A stretch of DNA of 64,000 nucleotides, from positions 62,001 through 126,000 of the forward strand of contig JAGFBZ010002112.1 of the NCBI GenBank assembly GCA_018398805.1, read 5' to 3'. The position numbers and the translations under genes were made by a program. Source of the DNA: Hirundichthys speculiger. Taxonomy: Eukaryota; Chordata; Actinopteri; Beloniformes; Exocoetidae. Numbering within the stretch: the first letter of the stretch is position 1; each line of letters opens with the position of its first letter. Positions 1 through 10,464 of this stretch are shown one piece after another. Under the pieces are notes generated by a model. It saw only the letters and a program-made list of their open reading frames with translations, was not told the DNA's origin and ran no database searches.

Positions 1-203
1 CTTTGCAAAGATCATCAACCCAACGGCAGAATTAAAGAAGCAGAGGTCGTCACAGAGTCTTCTGGTGTCCGCTAGGCTTGGGCCTAATGTTGATACCGTC
101 AAACTTCCCTCACATTTTACCGGGGTATACGGTATTCCTGCGACTATTAAGGCGAACACACACCGCCGGCGGACGCCACGCGTGAAACAGCCGCCCCCAT
201 TAA

Positions 204-1431
204 GGGCCTGATTTACTAAGATCCTAAATAAAGAGTACTAAATTGCGTGTGCACTGAAAAAGTTTGCGCGTGCTGTTGTTGTGTGTTTTGCGGATGATCA
301 ACTAAGAATGCTCGCGCAATTGATAACGGGTGCAAATCGCAGTATTTAAATGAGGTGTTGCGTGTCTTACGGTTTGCGCCATGGAGAGTCTGGATGGAAA
401 GCAGGATAGACGCAAGCGCAAAATGAAATTTGACGAGTTGGAGTTAGAGATATTAGTGGAAGAGGCAAATAAACACATTCATGAACTACAGCAAAGACAT
501 TTAAACATTACCAAAAGAAACGCAATATGGGAGAAAATCTGCGATAGAATAAATGCAGTTGGTAAAACAAAAAGAACGGCAGATGAGGTTAAAAGAAGGT
601 GGCAAGATATAAGGCAAAGAACTAAAGAAAAAGTGGCCTTTAATAAAACTTCGGCAAACAAGACAGACAGGTGGAGGGAGGAGATGCCTCTAACCAGCAT
701 TGAGCAGCAGGTGCAGCTCACCTTCTGGAGGAGCAGATAACTGGGATACTGGGGTCTGACACGCTAGAGCCAACTGCAGAACAAGGTAGGCGCACAATAA
801 GAAACACTTTTTTCTCCATGAAAACACGTGATTTATTTATTATCACAAATAAAAAAATGAATGTGCCTCCTGTGGCAACCTTTTGCTGAATAATACTCGA
901 TTTAACATTCAAATAAAATATTTCTCCTTTTGCATGTGCTTGTGACCGGCTCCAAATCAGCCCTTAAGTTTCAACTATCTGGTTTCATTCATTCCAAACA
1001 AATTTAAACGAGTCCGAAAGACTCTCTCTCTGCGTATTCTTTGATTTTGGCGATGTCGCCTCCTTGCCACAATAACAGCAGCCATCGGTGCGTAATGCTG
1101 GGCAGATTAGCACCTTCCTTTCGGACGTATTAAATACAGACGCAATCACAATCCCCGCAATTACTTTCAGGGTTGGTAAATCTCATTGCGTGTGGTAAAT
1201 GAACCTATTTGCATTTTCCCCTCCCAGTATTTTGCGCTTTCTGGCGGGTACGCCCCATATTGATTATTCATCAGGGCAAAAGTACTAAATGAACAGCGTG
1301 TGCTATTTTGCTCATTTGAGAGGCGCAGTCCTCTTTGCACGCTGTTAGTAAATCAGCTTGCGCATTGGTTTGCGGGTGGTGTCAAGTTTGCACACGTTTT
1401 TACGCACGCAAACCTTTAGTAAATCAGGCCC
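204..1431. mobile_element. PIF/Harbinger element nested in a hAT
   Basis: The terminal inverted repeats are GGGCCTGATTTACTAAG at 204 and its near-exact reverse complement ending GGCCC at 1431. The 3-bp target duplication TAA (201-203, 1432-1434) is the TWA type expected of Harbinger. It carries the Myb/SANT-like accessory gene at 381-740, but no DDE transposase is recognised in the remaining ~600 bp, so it is probably internally deleted and dependent on a helper. Confidence 0.82.
381..740 (+). CDS. Harbinger-type Myb/SANT-like DNA-binding protein (119 aa)
   Basis: This is an open frame inside the Harbinger element. After a basic start (DRRKRKMKF) it shows a Myb/SANT-like domain of the kind in Harbinger accessory proteins: FDELELEILVEEANKH, then a helix with RNAIWEKICDRINAVG, then RTADEVKRRWQDIRQRTKEK. 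The three regularly spaced tryptophan/hydrophobic helices and RRWxDIR are the diagnostic pattern. In known Harbingers this second protein brings the transposase to DNA and nucleus. The C-terminus (FWRSR) looks frameshifted: in another frame EEQITGILG follows, resembling the usual end of this family. It is possibly still expressible but probably decayed; it is not a host gene on present evidence. Confidence 0.65.
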   Translation: MESLDGKQDRRKRKMKFDELELEILVEEANKHIHELQQRHLNITKRNAIWEKICDRINAVGKTKRTADEVKRRWQDIRQRTKEKVAFNKTSANKTDRWREEMPLTSIEQQVQLTFWRSR

Positions 1432-2124
1432 TAAGTGCGCCGCTGCGGGGCTTTACGCCTGAAAAAAAAGGCGAGTTTACCTTAAACAGCAGTTCAGTGC
1501 TTCAATATAAAGTTGGCTCAACTACAGTTGTTATTTATTTGTGTATTTCTATTTTTTCACTGTAGTTTTAACTGTTCCTTCTCTGCTCCAGCTCCTCTCT
1601 GCTGTGAGGTGTGTTTGCTGAAACGTGCTTTATAGTAAAGTGTCTGATGCCGGACGTTTCACTTCCTATAAATTCTTCAACATAAAAGTCCAACATTATT
1701 AGTTTAATTAGAAGCTTTTATTTTGAAGCAGCAAACTCAGGAAGTGTTGTTTTCATCGTCAGTACCTTAACAGGACGAGTCAAACCGAGATGAGCTGCGA
1801 GCGAACACGAATAAACGGTAAAATAAAGCAGAACACACAGCGATACAGGAGAGAAACTAAACTTTAAACCACAGAAATCATTCATTGCATTTATTATGAC
1901 GGTATTGAAACTGATACCGCTGCTATTTTTAAATACCGGAAGTATACGGTATTACCGTAATACCAAGCCTAGTGTCCACAGTTCTCCATTAGCCAAGGCT
2001 AACATGAGGCTTCTTTTTTCCACAGGAATGTGTCAAGTGTAATTTGTGAATGTTTCTTTTGTATTGTCGTGTTTAGAAAGATTTCTACAGGAATCCTTGT
2101 CCAGGTGGTTATATCAGCTATTGA

Positions 2125-2744
2125 TAGGGGTTCACATGGTTAACCGTTTAACCATTAACCGATAACAGTAACTCTAACCGATTAATACTAACGGTCAATT
2201 TTGTTTTTAAGCTACGTAATTCAATCAACTCATGGGGGCGTGTCGACAGGTGCAACAGGCCTCTGATTGGTCAATTCTACATCCGCGTAGAAAAGAGCGC
2301 ATCATCGAAGAAATGAGGAAGTACCCACATCTGTACGATTCTGGTTCTGAAACTACAAAGACAGCACATATTCTAGTAATTCATGGTGGGAGATAGCGAT
2401 GAATGTGGGTCTGGATACGGCCGAGACGGTGAGGAAGTGGAAAAACGCAAGAGATACGTTTAGTAAGTTTAGCTAGTTCGTGATTGTCGCTCTTGCGTTG
2501 TGGCGTGGAATAACATAGCGGAGACCGCGCTAGTATAAATCAAAAGTGACGGCGGCATCTCTGCGACAAGCTGACGGCGACACATTGCCGTGAGAGTAAA
2601 CACGGGGAAGTGTCCGCATGCGTCCACGACAACGCACGCAACATCGCGGCAGCCAACCCTCCCGGACTTATCGGTTAACGGTTATTTACCGTTAAAGGGC
2701 GTCGGTTAACGGTCATAAAAAAAAATCCAAAATGTGCATCTCTA
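2125..2744. mobile_element. Short hAT element carrying a MADF-domain fragment
   Basis: The ends are TAGGGGTTCACA and TGTGCATCTCTA, flanked by perfect 8-bp duplications GCTATTGA (2117-2124, 2745-2752). The interior has GGTTAACGGT inverted words near both ends and a ~330-bp core shared with the hAT at 42982-44065, including a broken MADF domain. No transposase is present. Confidence 0.85.
2293..2470 (+). pseudogene. MADF (Adf-1-type SANT) domain remnant
   Basis: One frame reads ERIIEEMRKYPHLYDS; after a frameshift near 2345 another frame continues NYKDSTYSSNSWWEIAM and then TAETVRKWKNARDTFSK. Together they give the MADF pattern: an LI..V..YP.LYD start, a central WW.IA, and a KWKN.RD.F end. MADF domains bind DNA in Adf-1-like and transposon-derived proteins. 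The fragment ends at a possible splice donor (AGTAAGT). It is too broken to encode a full domain here. Confidence 0.6.
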
Positions 2745-2752
2745 GCTATTGA

Positions 2753-3575
2753 TGTATGATTTTATTTTATTTTTTTGATGCAGTCTCATCTGAAGGATCA
2801 GATGTTCCACTTATGCCTCATTTCTACTTTCAGAGTGATTTTCCTTGTGTAATTTCAATTCATGCCATGGATTCCCGAAAAAACATATAGACTAGGCAAC
2901 CAGGGTTAGATAGCTGGATTCTGAAATATTAATTATTCAAGTTGTTTGATAATTTACTGTAATTGTATAGGCTATACATATAGTTAGAAACTAGAGAACA
3001 AGTTTCCTTCCCATGGCAGCAACAAACTGCCATTAGCAACGTTAGCATTATCAGTATCAAGCCCAACCGTCCATCCAGAACCGTACTGAGACACTGAACA
3101 TTACGGGCCGTGAGCCGTATTTTTATACTGTCTTACGGAGGGAAAATGGAAACGCGGCATTATACTTTCTACCTCTTCCTTTACGCACTGAAATTCCTCC
3201 AGATTCCTGAAATAGTTTAATCATAATCTGCACCAGAGAAGGAAAAAAGCTCAAATCTCTTTCTTTGAAAAACCTTCAGTGACTTTCTGACACATCTGTT
3301 GACTTAGTGGATGTCTTCTGTCCAACTCCACGCTTCATTATTTCTTTTCACTTCTTGGACTTCATACTTTGTCCAAACCTTTTTTGGAATGTGCTGCAAC
3401 TCTTTCACGTAAAAATTAATGCATATTAATAAGTAAAGTTGATGAGAAAAAGCATGAAATATCTAGTGTTCATACTGTCTGCAAAGAAATGAAACCCACA
3501 GTAAACATGAGAATCATCATGAATTCTTTTGGTTTATATTTGCATCCGTTATGTCCCAACTTTTCTGTCACGTGT
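2753..3575. other. Intronic sequence without recognised feature
   Basis: AT-rich unique-looking sequence with no coding frame or terminal repeats that I can support. Confidence 0.5.
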
Positions 3576-3576
3576 G

Positions 3577-3577
3577 T

Positions 3578-3623
<46 letters not shown>

Positions 3624-3741
3624 ATTCCCGCAGTTTTGTTGTGTGGACTGCGCAAAATGTCCTCACAAACAAAAATGGCCACACAAAAAAGGTCGTCCGT
3701 CAAGGGTTGGTCCACACAGGAATAGCGAGACAAGTGCACAG

Positions 3742-3793
<52 letters not shown>
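3577..3793. repeat. Paired (CA)n microsatellites near the Ig3 exon donor
   Basis: Two CA tracts (about 3580-3621 and 3743-3792) are separated by about 120 bp of non-repetitive sequence. Open frames in this interval are read-throughs of the dinucleotide. Confidence 0.95.
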
Positions 3794-3794
<1 letters not shown>

Positions 3795-3838
3795 AACAAC
3801 AACCAGATGTTGTAATTAATAAAACAGTAGTTTCCTAC

Positions 3839-3966
3839 CATGAACCTGCAGGATTCCCGACACCTCAGCTTTGCCCACGCTGTTCTCTGACGTACAGGTG
3901 TACGTACCCTCGTCTTCTGCTCGCACCTGAGTCAGTCGCAGACTGTTGTCACTTCGGATCTCAAAC
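3839..3966 (-). CDS. robo3: Roundabout receptor exon: second half of Ig3
   Basis: This 128-nt exon follows acceptor GTTTCCAG, finishes the split Arg codon, has 42 codons, and ends CAT G|GTAGGA in phase 1. Readable segments are [20 protein letters not shown], the second Ig cysteine in [17 protein letters not shown], and the domain end ILQVH. EIRSDx[16 protein letters not shown] and the terminal VH match ROBO3 Ig3 better than ROBO2. It is the last exon of the gene recognisable in the window. The expected Ig4 exon (a PPQFV-type start) is not found between 1 and 3838, so the next intron is longer than 3.8 kb. A (CA)n microsatellite lies about 50 bp beyond the donor. Confidence 0.93.
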
Positions 3967-4779
3967 CTGGAAACACACAAAACGATTCAGCACAAAACAC
4001 GGCGAATATGGTAATAAACAATTTAACAATGAGATGAAAAATAGGACACTTTTTTTCCACCAAATGATCGTCGTTACACTGCAGTTGGTTTAAAGTGTTT
4101 GTTAAAATGTGTTTTACTGGTTCAAAATTGTCGTGTGTTTAGTGTGAAAGCCTCAGAAACAAGTCGACTAAAGATCTCCCTCCCTCTGAACTGTGCTGAC
4201 AACAAGGAAACATTTGAGCTTATTTCCCTGGAGGCTTCATTAAAGTTTCATCCAATCACATCATCCGAACGAGAGTGCGACGGCGCTCTCTCAGGAACAC
4301 GGTGTCACGGTGAAAACACGCCACAGGAAGCACAGAAACAGCTGTTGAACAAACAAGCTTCTCATTATGAGAATGACTGTGATACAAACTGAACCTGCTG
4401 AGACGTGGCACCAGTCCTCTTTTAGTTTTAGTTCCTGGAACAAACATGGAGCTCTTCTCTTAGAGAGGACATATTATGGAAATAAACATCCCTGTTTCAG
4501 TGCTGGAGAGATTGATTTTTTGTGTTTGAAGTCACTAACGAGCCAAAAGGTCGTCTACAGTCCAACCCTGTGACTATGGTGGCGGTGAATCCATTCAGAC
4601 TATCAGGAACCTGAAACATCACAGATCAGAATGATCTAGAATCTTCCCTGTTGTCTCCACCCAGAGTCACATTCTGAAATGAAAAATACTTTATTTATCC
4701 TATAAAGGGAAATTCAATAATAATAATAATTCTGCTGCATTTATTTCATTTCTGAAGTGAATAGAAAAAAAACTGTAAC
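3967..4779. other. Intron between Ig3 halves, no gene recognised
   Basis: Unique-looking sequence; short open frames here have no recognisable domain. A TTTATTTATCC...GGGAAATTC stretch near 4690 resembles a fish retroposon tail and is followed by (AAT)n. Confidence 0.45.
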
Positions 4780-4782
4780 ACT

Positions 4783-5525
4783 GGCTCCGGTTACATGATG
4801 TTTTTTAATTAGGAATTAAATAATTCCGAATTTAACTATTTTCCTTCGAGTTTACATGGAAATAGTAATTCCGACTTTACATGGAAAACACGTTTGTTCA
4901 GCTTTATCCAACTCCTCTTTAGGTCTGGGGGTTGGGAAGGGTTCTGATTGGATGGGGGGGGGACGTCTTTACATCTACCGGAAGAAAACAAACTTAGCTA
5001 ACTGGTTAGCAACAACATTCCACTTATTTTTGACCTGGGTGGCGTCTCTATCTGTGAAACCTCCTTCATTTAACCTGGCCGCTTTGAAAAGCTCACAATT
5101 TTTATGTTTCCTTTTTCCTGCCATCTGTTCTTTTAATTATTTCCTTCCAGTTCCTCCAAGCTATTTATTAAATAAATCGTCTCTCTGCTCTTGAACACCG
5201 TTTACTGCGTGCTGCCATCTTGAAAAACTTTGTTTTGAAAACAAGCCCAGCGCGGAATATAAGCGTCATGGCGACAGACGGGCAAGAGAACTAGCATGCG
5301 CAGAAAAACGGGAATTAATTTAAACAGGAATGAGTGTAAACATGACTGCAGAATTATTTAATTCGGAATTAAAATGGGAATAAAACCAGCCACTTACTTC
5401 GGAATTAAGTTTAATTCGGAATTGACATTTTCATATGGAATTAGGTGTTTACATGGTAACTTTTATTCAGATTTAACTTTAATTCTAAATTAAAGAGGAA
5501 TTAAACTTCCCATGTAAACGCACTG
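4783..5525. mobile_element. Harbinger-like MITE with Myb/SANT fragment, copy 1
   Basis: The ends are GGCTCCGGTTACATG and the reverse complement of CAGTGCGTTTACATG, with 3-bp duplication ACT (4780-4782, 5526-5528). Internal arms are rich in AATTCCGAATTAA palindromes. A second copy lies at 53163-53914 in the same orientation. On the minus strand both carry a fragment of a Myb/SANT-like domain (LNEGGFTDRD, then TQVKNKW). The 3-bp duplication and Myb-like cargo suggest PIF/Harbinger, but the family is not certain. Confidence 0.65.
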
Positions 5526-5571
5526 ACTATCATTTCTAAAGAGGCTAGAGTCTAGTCTAGTCAAGTCTAGA

Positions 5572-6309
5572 GTCCGACTAGATACTAGTTTAAGGACACT
5601 AGGGACTAGTCTAAGGACACTAGGGACTAGTCTAGGGACACTAGGAACTAGTCTAGGGACACTAGGGACTAGTCTAAGGACACTAGGGACTAGTCTAGGG
5701 ACATTAGGGACTAGTCTAGGGACACTAGACACTAGTCTAAGGACACTAGGGACTAGTCTAGGGACATTAGGGACTAGTCTAAGGACACTAGGGACTAATC
5801 TAGGGACATTAGGGACTAGTCTAGGGACACTAGACACTAGTCTAAGGACACTAGGGACTAGTCTAGGGACACTAGGGACTAGTCTAGGGACACTAGACAC
5901 TAGTCTAAGGACACTAGGGACTAGTCTAGGGACATTAGGGACTAGTCTAGGGACACTAGACACTAGTCTAAGGACACTAGGGACTAGTCTAGGGACACTA
6001 GGGACTAGTCTAGGGACATTAGGGACTAGTCTAGGGACACTAGACACTAGTCTAAGGACACTAGGGACTAGTCTAAGGACACTAGGGACTAGTCTAGGGA
6101 CACTAGACACTAGTCTAGGGACATTAGGGACTAGTCTAGGGACACTAGATACTAGTCTAGGGACACTAGGGACTAGTCTAGGACACTAGGGACTACTAGT
6201 CTAGGAGGACACTAGGGACTAGTCTAGGGACACTAGGGACTAGTCTAGGGACACTAGACACTAGTCTAGGGACACTAGGGACTAGTCTAAGGACACTAGG
6301 GACTAGTCT
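5572..6309. repeat. 21-bp minisatellite (about 35 copies)
   Basis: The unit is close to GGGACTAGTCTAGGGACAC plus TA, with AAGG/AGGG and ACACT/ACATT variants. Because 21 is divisible by three, a 206-aa minus-strand open frame of seven-residue repeats (LVPSVPR) results; I do not regard it as a gene. The ACTAGT palindrome recurs in most units. Confidence 0.95.
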
Positions 6310-6701
6310 GACCCCTTAAAACCAGCTGCTATGAACAGAGACGGAAAGATCCAGAAGATCATTCCTGCCAGCAGCCATCAGACATAAAATCTACTATTAT
6401 TATCAATTAATATTATTATTATTAGACCCAGATTAAAGTAGAATTAACCAGCTTCTCCATCTTTATCTCCACCCAACTCCATGTTGGATTTTCTGTTCAT
6501 TGGAAGAGGGAAGCACATATTTATCAATTATATATCAGCCTTCTGGGAGACTGGTTCGGAGTCCAGTGTCTAACAGGAAACAGTGGAAATAATTATACCA
6601 TGTCGTTTAAAATGGAGCATAAAGTTAAAGTCAGAATGTTGTGTTGACATCAGAATGTGAGCTAACTGTCTGTGTTTCTAGCAGTTTCCACATCGTCTTA
6701 C
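6310..6701. other. Intronic spacer, no feature recognised
   Basis: Unique-looking sequence between the 21-bp array and the Ig3 exon donor, with an ATT-rich stretch around 6395-6423. Confidence 0.4.
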
Positions 6702-6840
6702 CTGCCGCGGGGAAGCTCCGCCTCCTCTCGCCGCCAGCGGACCGTTGGAGTCGGGTCGCCGTGCACCTCGCAGAAAAAGTCCACCGTGTCATCGGCCAGC
6801 ACCACCTGGTTTACTGGTTGTTTGATGAAGACTGGCCTCT
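6702..6840 (-). CDS. robo3: Roundabout receptor exon: first half of Ig3
   Basis: This 139-nt exon opens with two bases that complete Glu with the previous exon, carries 45 codons, and ends GGC AG|GTAAGA, leaving two bases of an Arg codon. The acceptor is CACCTGTCAG. Readable segments are [17 protein letters not shown], the first cysteine in [15 protein letters not shown], and [17 protein letters not shown] and CEVxGDP agree with ROBO3 rather than ROBO2 (PINQVVLEE, CQVQGDP); this is the main reason for choosing robo3. Ig3 belongs to the five-Ig ectodomain of the receptor. No disruption is seen. Confidence 0.94.
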
Positions 6841-7089
6841 CTGACAGGTGAAGACAATCACAACTACACATTAGTCACAACGCTACTTCTAGAGTAACAA
6901 ATATAGAATAACTCAAATTCAGAAATACGTTTTAACTTAATCTTTCTACAATTGTGTTAAACTGTTGTAGCTGGATTTTGACCACATGTGTCCCTACAGT
7001 TTAATCAGACGGCTCTAAAATGCTTAACGACACTCTATTAATATAAAAACAGCAAAAGAAATAAAACCAGTTTAAGTTCATTGTCCTGC

Positions 7090-9181
7090 TTAGGGTTGCA
7101 CAATTCCAGGAATTTTTTAAAGTTGGAAACTTTCCATGCAAAATAATGGGAAATTATGGGAATAAATGGGAAATAACCTGGAATTTACAAAACAGAAGGT
7201 TGGTCCCTAACAGGGATTTTAAATATAGTTGGATAAAAATATATATTTGCATAGTCTTGACTAAAACAAACTGATATGATGAAAGGACACCTGAGAATAT
7301 CTATGCTATTCCTCAGTCACACTTACAGAGCACACTGCTTACTGCTGGGATATTTAGGCCACGCCCCCTATATGCACTGTGCATTCCTTCATCACATACT
7401 GAGGCCACGCCCCCTACATGCACTGTGCATTCCTTCATCACATACTGAGGCCACGCCCCCTACATGCACTGTGCATTCCTTCATCACATACTGAGGCCAC
7501 GCCCCCTACATGCACTGTGCATTCCTTCATCACATACTGAGGCCACGCCCCCTACATGCACTGTGCATTCCTTCATCACATACTGAGGCCACGCCCCCTA
7601 CATGCACTGTGCATTCCTTCATCACATACTGAGGCCACGCCCCTACTGCATGTGCATCCTTCATCACATACTGAGGCCACCCCCCTACATGCACTGTGCA
7701 TTCCTTCATCACATACTGAGGCCACGCCCCCTACATGCACTGTGCATTCCTTCATCACATTGAGGCACGCCCCCTACATGCACTGTGCAGTCCTTCGTCA
7801 CATACTGAGGCCCACGCCCCCTCATGCACTGTGCGTTCCTTCACACACACTGGGGCCACGCCCCCTACGTGCACTGTGTGTTCCTTCATCACATACTGAG
7901 GCCACGCCCCCTACATGCACTGTGCATTCCTTCATCACATACTGAGGCCACGCCCCCTACATGCACTGTGTATTCCTTCGTCACTCCCACGCCCCTACAT
8001 GACTGGCATTCCTTCGTCACATACTGAGGCCACGCCCCTACACACTGCACTGAGGCCCGCCCCCTGCATTCTTCCTCATCACATACTGAGGCCACGCCCC
8101 TACATGCACTGTGCATTCCTTCATCACATACTGAGGCCCGCCCCTACATGCACTGTGCATTCCTTCATCACATACTGAGGCCACGCCCCCTACATGCACT
8201 GTGTATTCCTTCGTCACAAACTGAGGCCACGCCCCCTACATGCACTGTGCATTCCTTCTTCACATACTGAGGCCACGCCCCCTACATGTACTGTGCATTC
8301 CTTCGTCACATACTGAGGCCACGCCCCCTACATGCACTGTGCATTCCTTCCTCACATACTGAGGCCACGCCCCCTACATGCACTGTGCATTCCTTCATCA
8401 CATACTGAGGCCACCCCCTACATGCACTGTGCATTCCTTCACATACTGAGGCCACGCCCCCTACATGCACTGTGCATTCCTTCGTCACATACTGAGGCCA
8501 CGCCCCCTACATGCACTGTGCATTCCTTCATCACACACTGAGGCCACGCCCCCTACACGCACTGTGCATTCCTTCATCACATACTGAGGCCACGCCCCCT
8601 ACATGCACTGTGCATTCCTTCATCACATACTGAGGCCACGCCCCCTACATGCACTGTGCATTCCTTCATCACATACTGAGGCCACGCCCCCTACATGCAC
8701 TGTGCATTCCTTCATCACATACTACACATTTGAACCAGTGGAGTACATAGAGTGATATAAGTTTTGATGATATGATGGGGTTCATATATTTAGTTATATA
8801 TTTAGTGCCTGAGAGGGTTTGGCAATAGTGTAGAAGCTCGGCTTGAGAAGTTGTGGAATTTTACTGAATATTTTAATGGGTATGTTTGGGGGACGAGTAA
8901 TATTTTACGCAACATTCACGTTTTTGTTGTTCAATGAAAATTGATTGTGCAATAATATTTTAAAACTTTATAAAGTTCCACTTGCAAATAAATCAGTTGA
9001 AATCTAATGTTTTTTACTTGTATTATTTTGCATGGATGTCAGTCTATGACAAAACAAAATACTTACCGTATAATTAATGCTTAGATATTATACAGTTAAT
9101 TAAAATTACCCAAATTTCCAGTGAATTCCACTCCTTTTCCATATTTTCCCCCTAACTCACATGGGAGGTTTTCAAATTGGA
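7090..9181. mobile_element. Possible hAT-like element split by a minisatellite
   Basis: The left side (about 7090-7300) begins TAGGGTTGCACAATTCC and the right side (about 8740-9181) is AT-rich, with AAATTTCCAG near its end. These resemble the two ends of a fish hAT-like repeat, with the 46-bp array grown in between. No clear target duplication or matching right terminal repeat was found, so boundaries and family are tentative. Confidence 0.35.
7357..8724. repeat. 46-bp minisatellite (about 30 copies)
   Basis: The unit contains ACTGAGGCCACGCCCCCTAC followed by ATGCACTGTGCAT and TCCTTCATCACAT. Each unit holds the palindrome ATGCAC/GTGCAT. Copies in the middle (7630-8080) are degenerate with small deletions, while the flanks (7380-7620, 8560-8715) are near-identical, suggesting recent homogenisation at the edges. 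Many short open frames on both strands are artefacts. Confidence 0.95.
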
Positions 9182-9182
9182 A

Positions 9183-9340
9183 TACAGTGATCTCTCACCA
9201 ATTCACGCTTCATGTTCTGCGGTTTTAGTTATTCGTGGATTTTTTAGAAATATATAATATTTTTAAAAAAAATCACAAAAAAATCGCGGAAATTCTGCAA
9301 AAATCCCCCCCACAGCAGACGAGAGGCTGCAGCTGCCAGT
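9183..9340. mobile_element. Possible pogo/Tigger-type terminal fragment
   Basis: ACAGTGATCTCTCACCAATT, then TTCTGCGGTTTTAGTTATTC and AAATCGCGGA, resemble the 'CAGTGATCCCTCG...TTCGCGG' ends of pogo/Tigger-like elements. Only one end is seen. Confidence 0.35.
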
Positions 9341-9393
9341 GAAACATCAAACACTGACTCACAGCTTCCTGTTAGCAACAGAGAAACACAGAC

Positions 9394-9786
9394 GGACCAG
9401 AACTCTAGAATCTGAGCTCTGATTGGACCAGAACTCTAGAATCTGAGCTCTGATTGGCCCAGAACTCTAGAATCTGAGCTCTGATTGGACCAGAACTTTA
9501 GAATCTGAGCTCTGATTGGCCCAGAACTCTAAAATCTGAGCTCTGATTGGACCAGAACTCTAGAATCTGAGCTCTGATTGGACCAGAACTCTAGAATCTG
9601 AGCTCTGATTGGCCCAGAACTCTAGAATCTGAGCTCTGATTGGACCAGAACTCTAGAATCTGAGCTCTGATTGGCCCAGAACTCTAGAATCTGAGCTCTG
9701 ATTGGCCCAGAACTCTAAAATCTGAGCTCTGATTGGACCAGAACTCTAGAATCTGAGCTCTGATTGGACCAGAACTCTAGAATCTG
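9394..9786. repeat. 31-bp minisatellite (about 12-13 copies) next to the Ig2 donor
   Basis: The unit is GGACCAGAACTCTAGAATCT followed by GAGCTCTGATT, with GGCCC variants. The array ends about 30 bp from the splice donor at 9814/9813. Confidence 0.95.
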
Positions 9787-9814
9787 TGTTGTGATTATCT
9801 GCTCATCGACTCAC

Positions 9815-9935
9815 CGAACACCACCAGCTCAGCAGGGTCGCTGTCTTTCTCTCCAACCATGTTGGTTCCCACACAGACGTACATCCCAGCATCACTCTTC
9901 CTGGTGGTGGAGATCATCAGCTTCCCTCCTCGGAT
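9815..9935 (-). CDS. robo3: Roundabout receptor exon: second half of Ig2
   Basis: This exon completes Ig2. It has 40 codons plus one base, starting in phase 0 and ending in phase 1 (TTC G|GTGAGT). Readable segments are [17 protein letters not shown] and the second Ig cysteine in [20 protein letters not shown]. The KDSDPAEL stretch is ROBO2-like, so the paralogue call is not unanimous. The acceptor is unusual: its polypyrimidine tract is a (TCC)n microsatellite running to about 9985, ending TCCGCTCAG. On the other side a 31-bp minisatellite ends about 30 bp beyond the donor, so the exon sits between two tandem arrays. The reading frame is intact. Confidence 0.94.
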
Positions 9936-9942
9936 CTGAGCG

Positions 9943-9985
9943 GAGGAGGAGGAGGAGGAGGAGGAGGAGGAGGAAGAGGAGGAGG
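9943..9985. repeat. (GGA)n microsatellite forming the Ig2 acceptor pyrimidine tract
   Basis: On the transcript strand this is (TCC)n immediately upstream of CGCTCAG|ATC, so the splice acceptor's polypyrimidine tract is made of a length-variable trinucleotide repeat. Confidence 0.85.
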
Positions 9986-10456
9986 ATGAAAAGGTAAGTG
10001 AAGGAGGGAGCAATGACAGATTGTGAAGTAGGAAGAGAAGAGTTGAAAAGTAAATATTGATACATGTCAGGTCAGATGGTTCCACTGTTCTACTTATAAA
10101 ACTATTAAACCAATACAGCTCAGAGCCAGATGACATGGAAATAATTTCCACTGTTAGTGTTTTAATAATTGCAAGGTTTCTTCAGCTGATGTTTTCTCCC
10201 AATCTTTTTACGTACCACAGCTTTTTACTATTAAGTTTTTCTTGGGCTCTGGGTCTATGAAAAGCACCTATGGACAGTCTGTATTTTAACAGATGCAACA
10301 CAAATAAAGCTGAACTGAACTGAATTGATGATTATACGGTTGGTGAATGTAATATTTATGATTCAATATCAAATTAAATAAAAGAGGTTAGAATACTTTC
10401 CACAATGAACCACAATGGATGAAGCGTCATTGGAAATCTTTATTTGGATGAGATGA
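9986..10456. other. Intronic sequence with a retroposon-like tail
   Basis: Mostly unrecognised; AAATAAAGCTGAACTGAACT near 10303 resembles the (TTGAA)n-tailed 3' ends common in fish retroposons. Confidence 0.35.
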
Positions 10457-10464
10457 CTTATTAC

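Larger units (their letters stand above)
73..1971. mobile_element. Non-autonomous hAT element, host of a nested Harbinger
   Basis: The ends are TAGGCTTGG... and ...CCAAGCCTA, flanked by 8-bp duplications GTGTCCGC (65-72) and GTGTCCAC (1972-1979), one mismatch. An 8-bp duplication with TAGG/CCTA ends is typical of hAT transposons. Sub-terminal sequence is rich in ATACCGTA-like inverted words. About 1.23 kb of its length is a later Harbinger insertion (204-1431), so the original element was about 0.67 kb. No transposase is present. Confidence 0.8.

Noticed and set aside
1..3838. Ig4 exon of the robo gene
   Set aside because: I looked for a PPQFVV-type start with cysteines and Trp on minus and found none; the interval is transposons and unassigned intron.
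5490..6110. 206-aa frame with LVPSVPR heptads
   Set aside because: The unit is 21 bp, a multiple of three, so any stop-free unit gives an endless frame; no domain or splice support.
7357..8724. CRISPR-like regular repeat arrangement
   Set aside because: There are no unique spacers; units are head-to-tail tandem and the context is a vertebrate intron.
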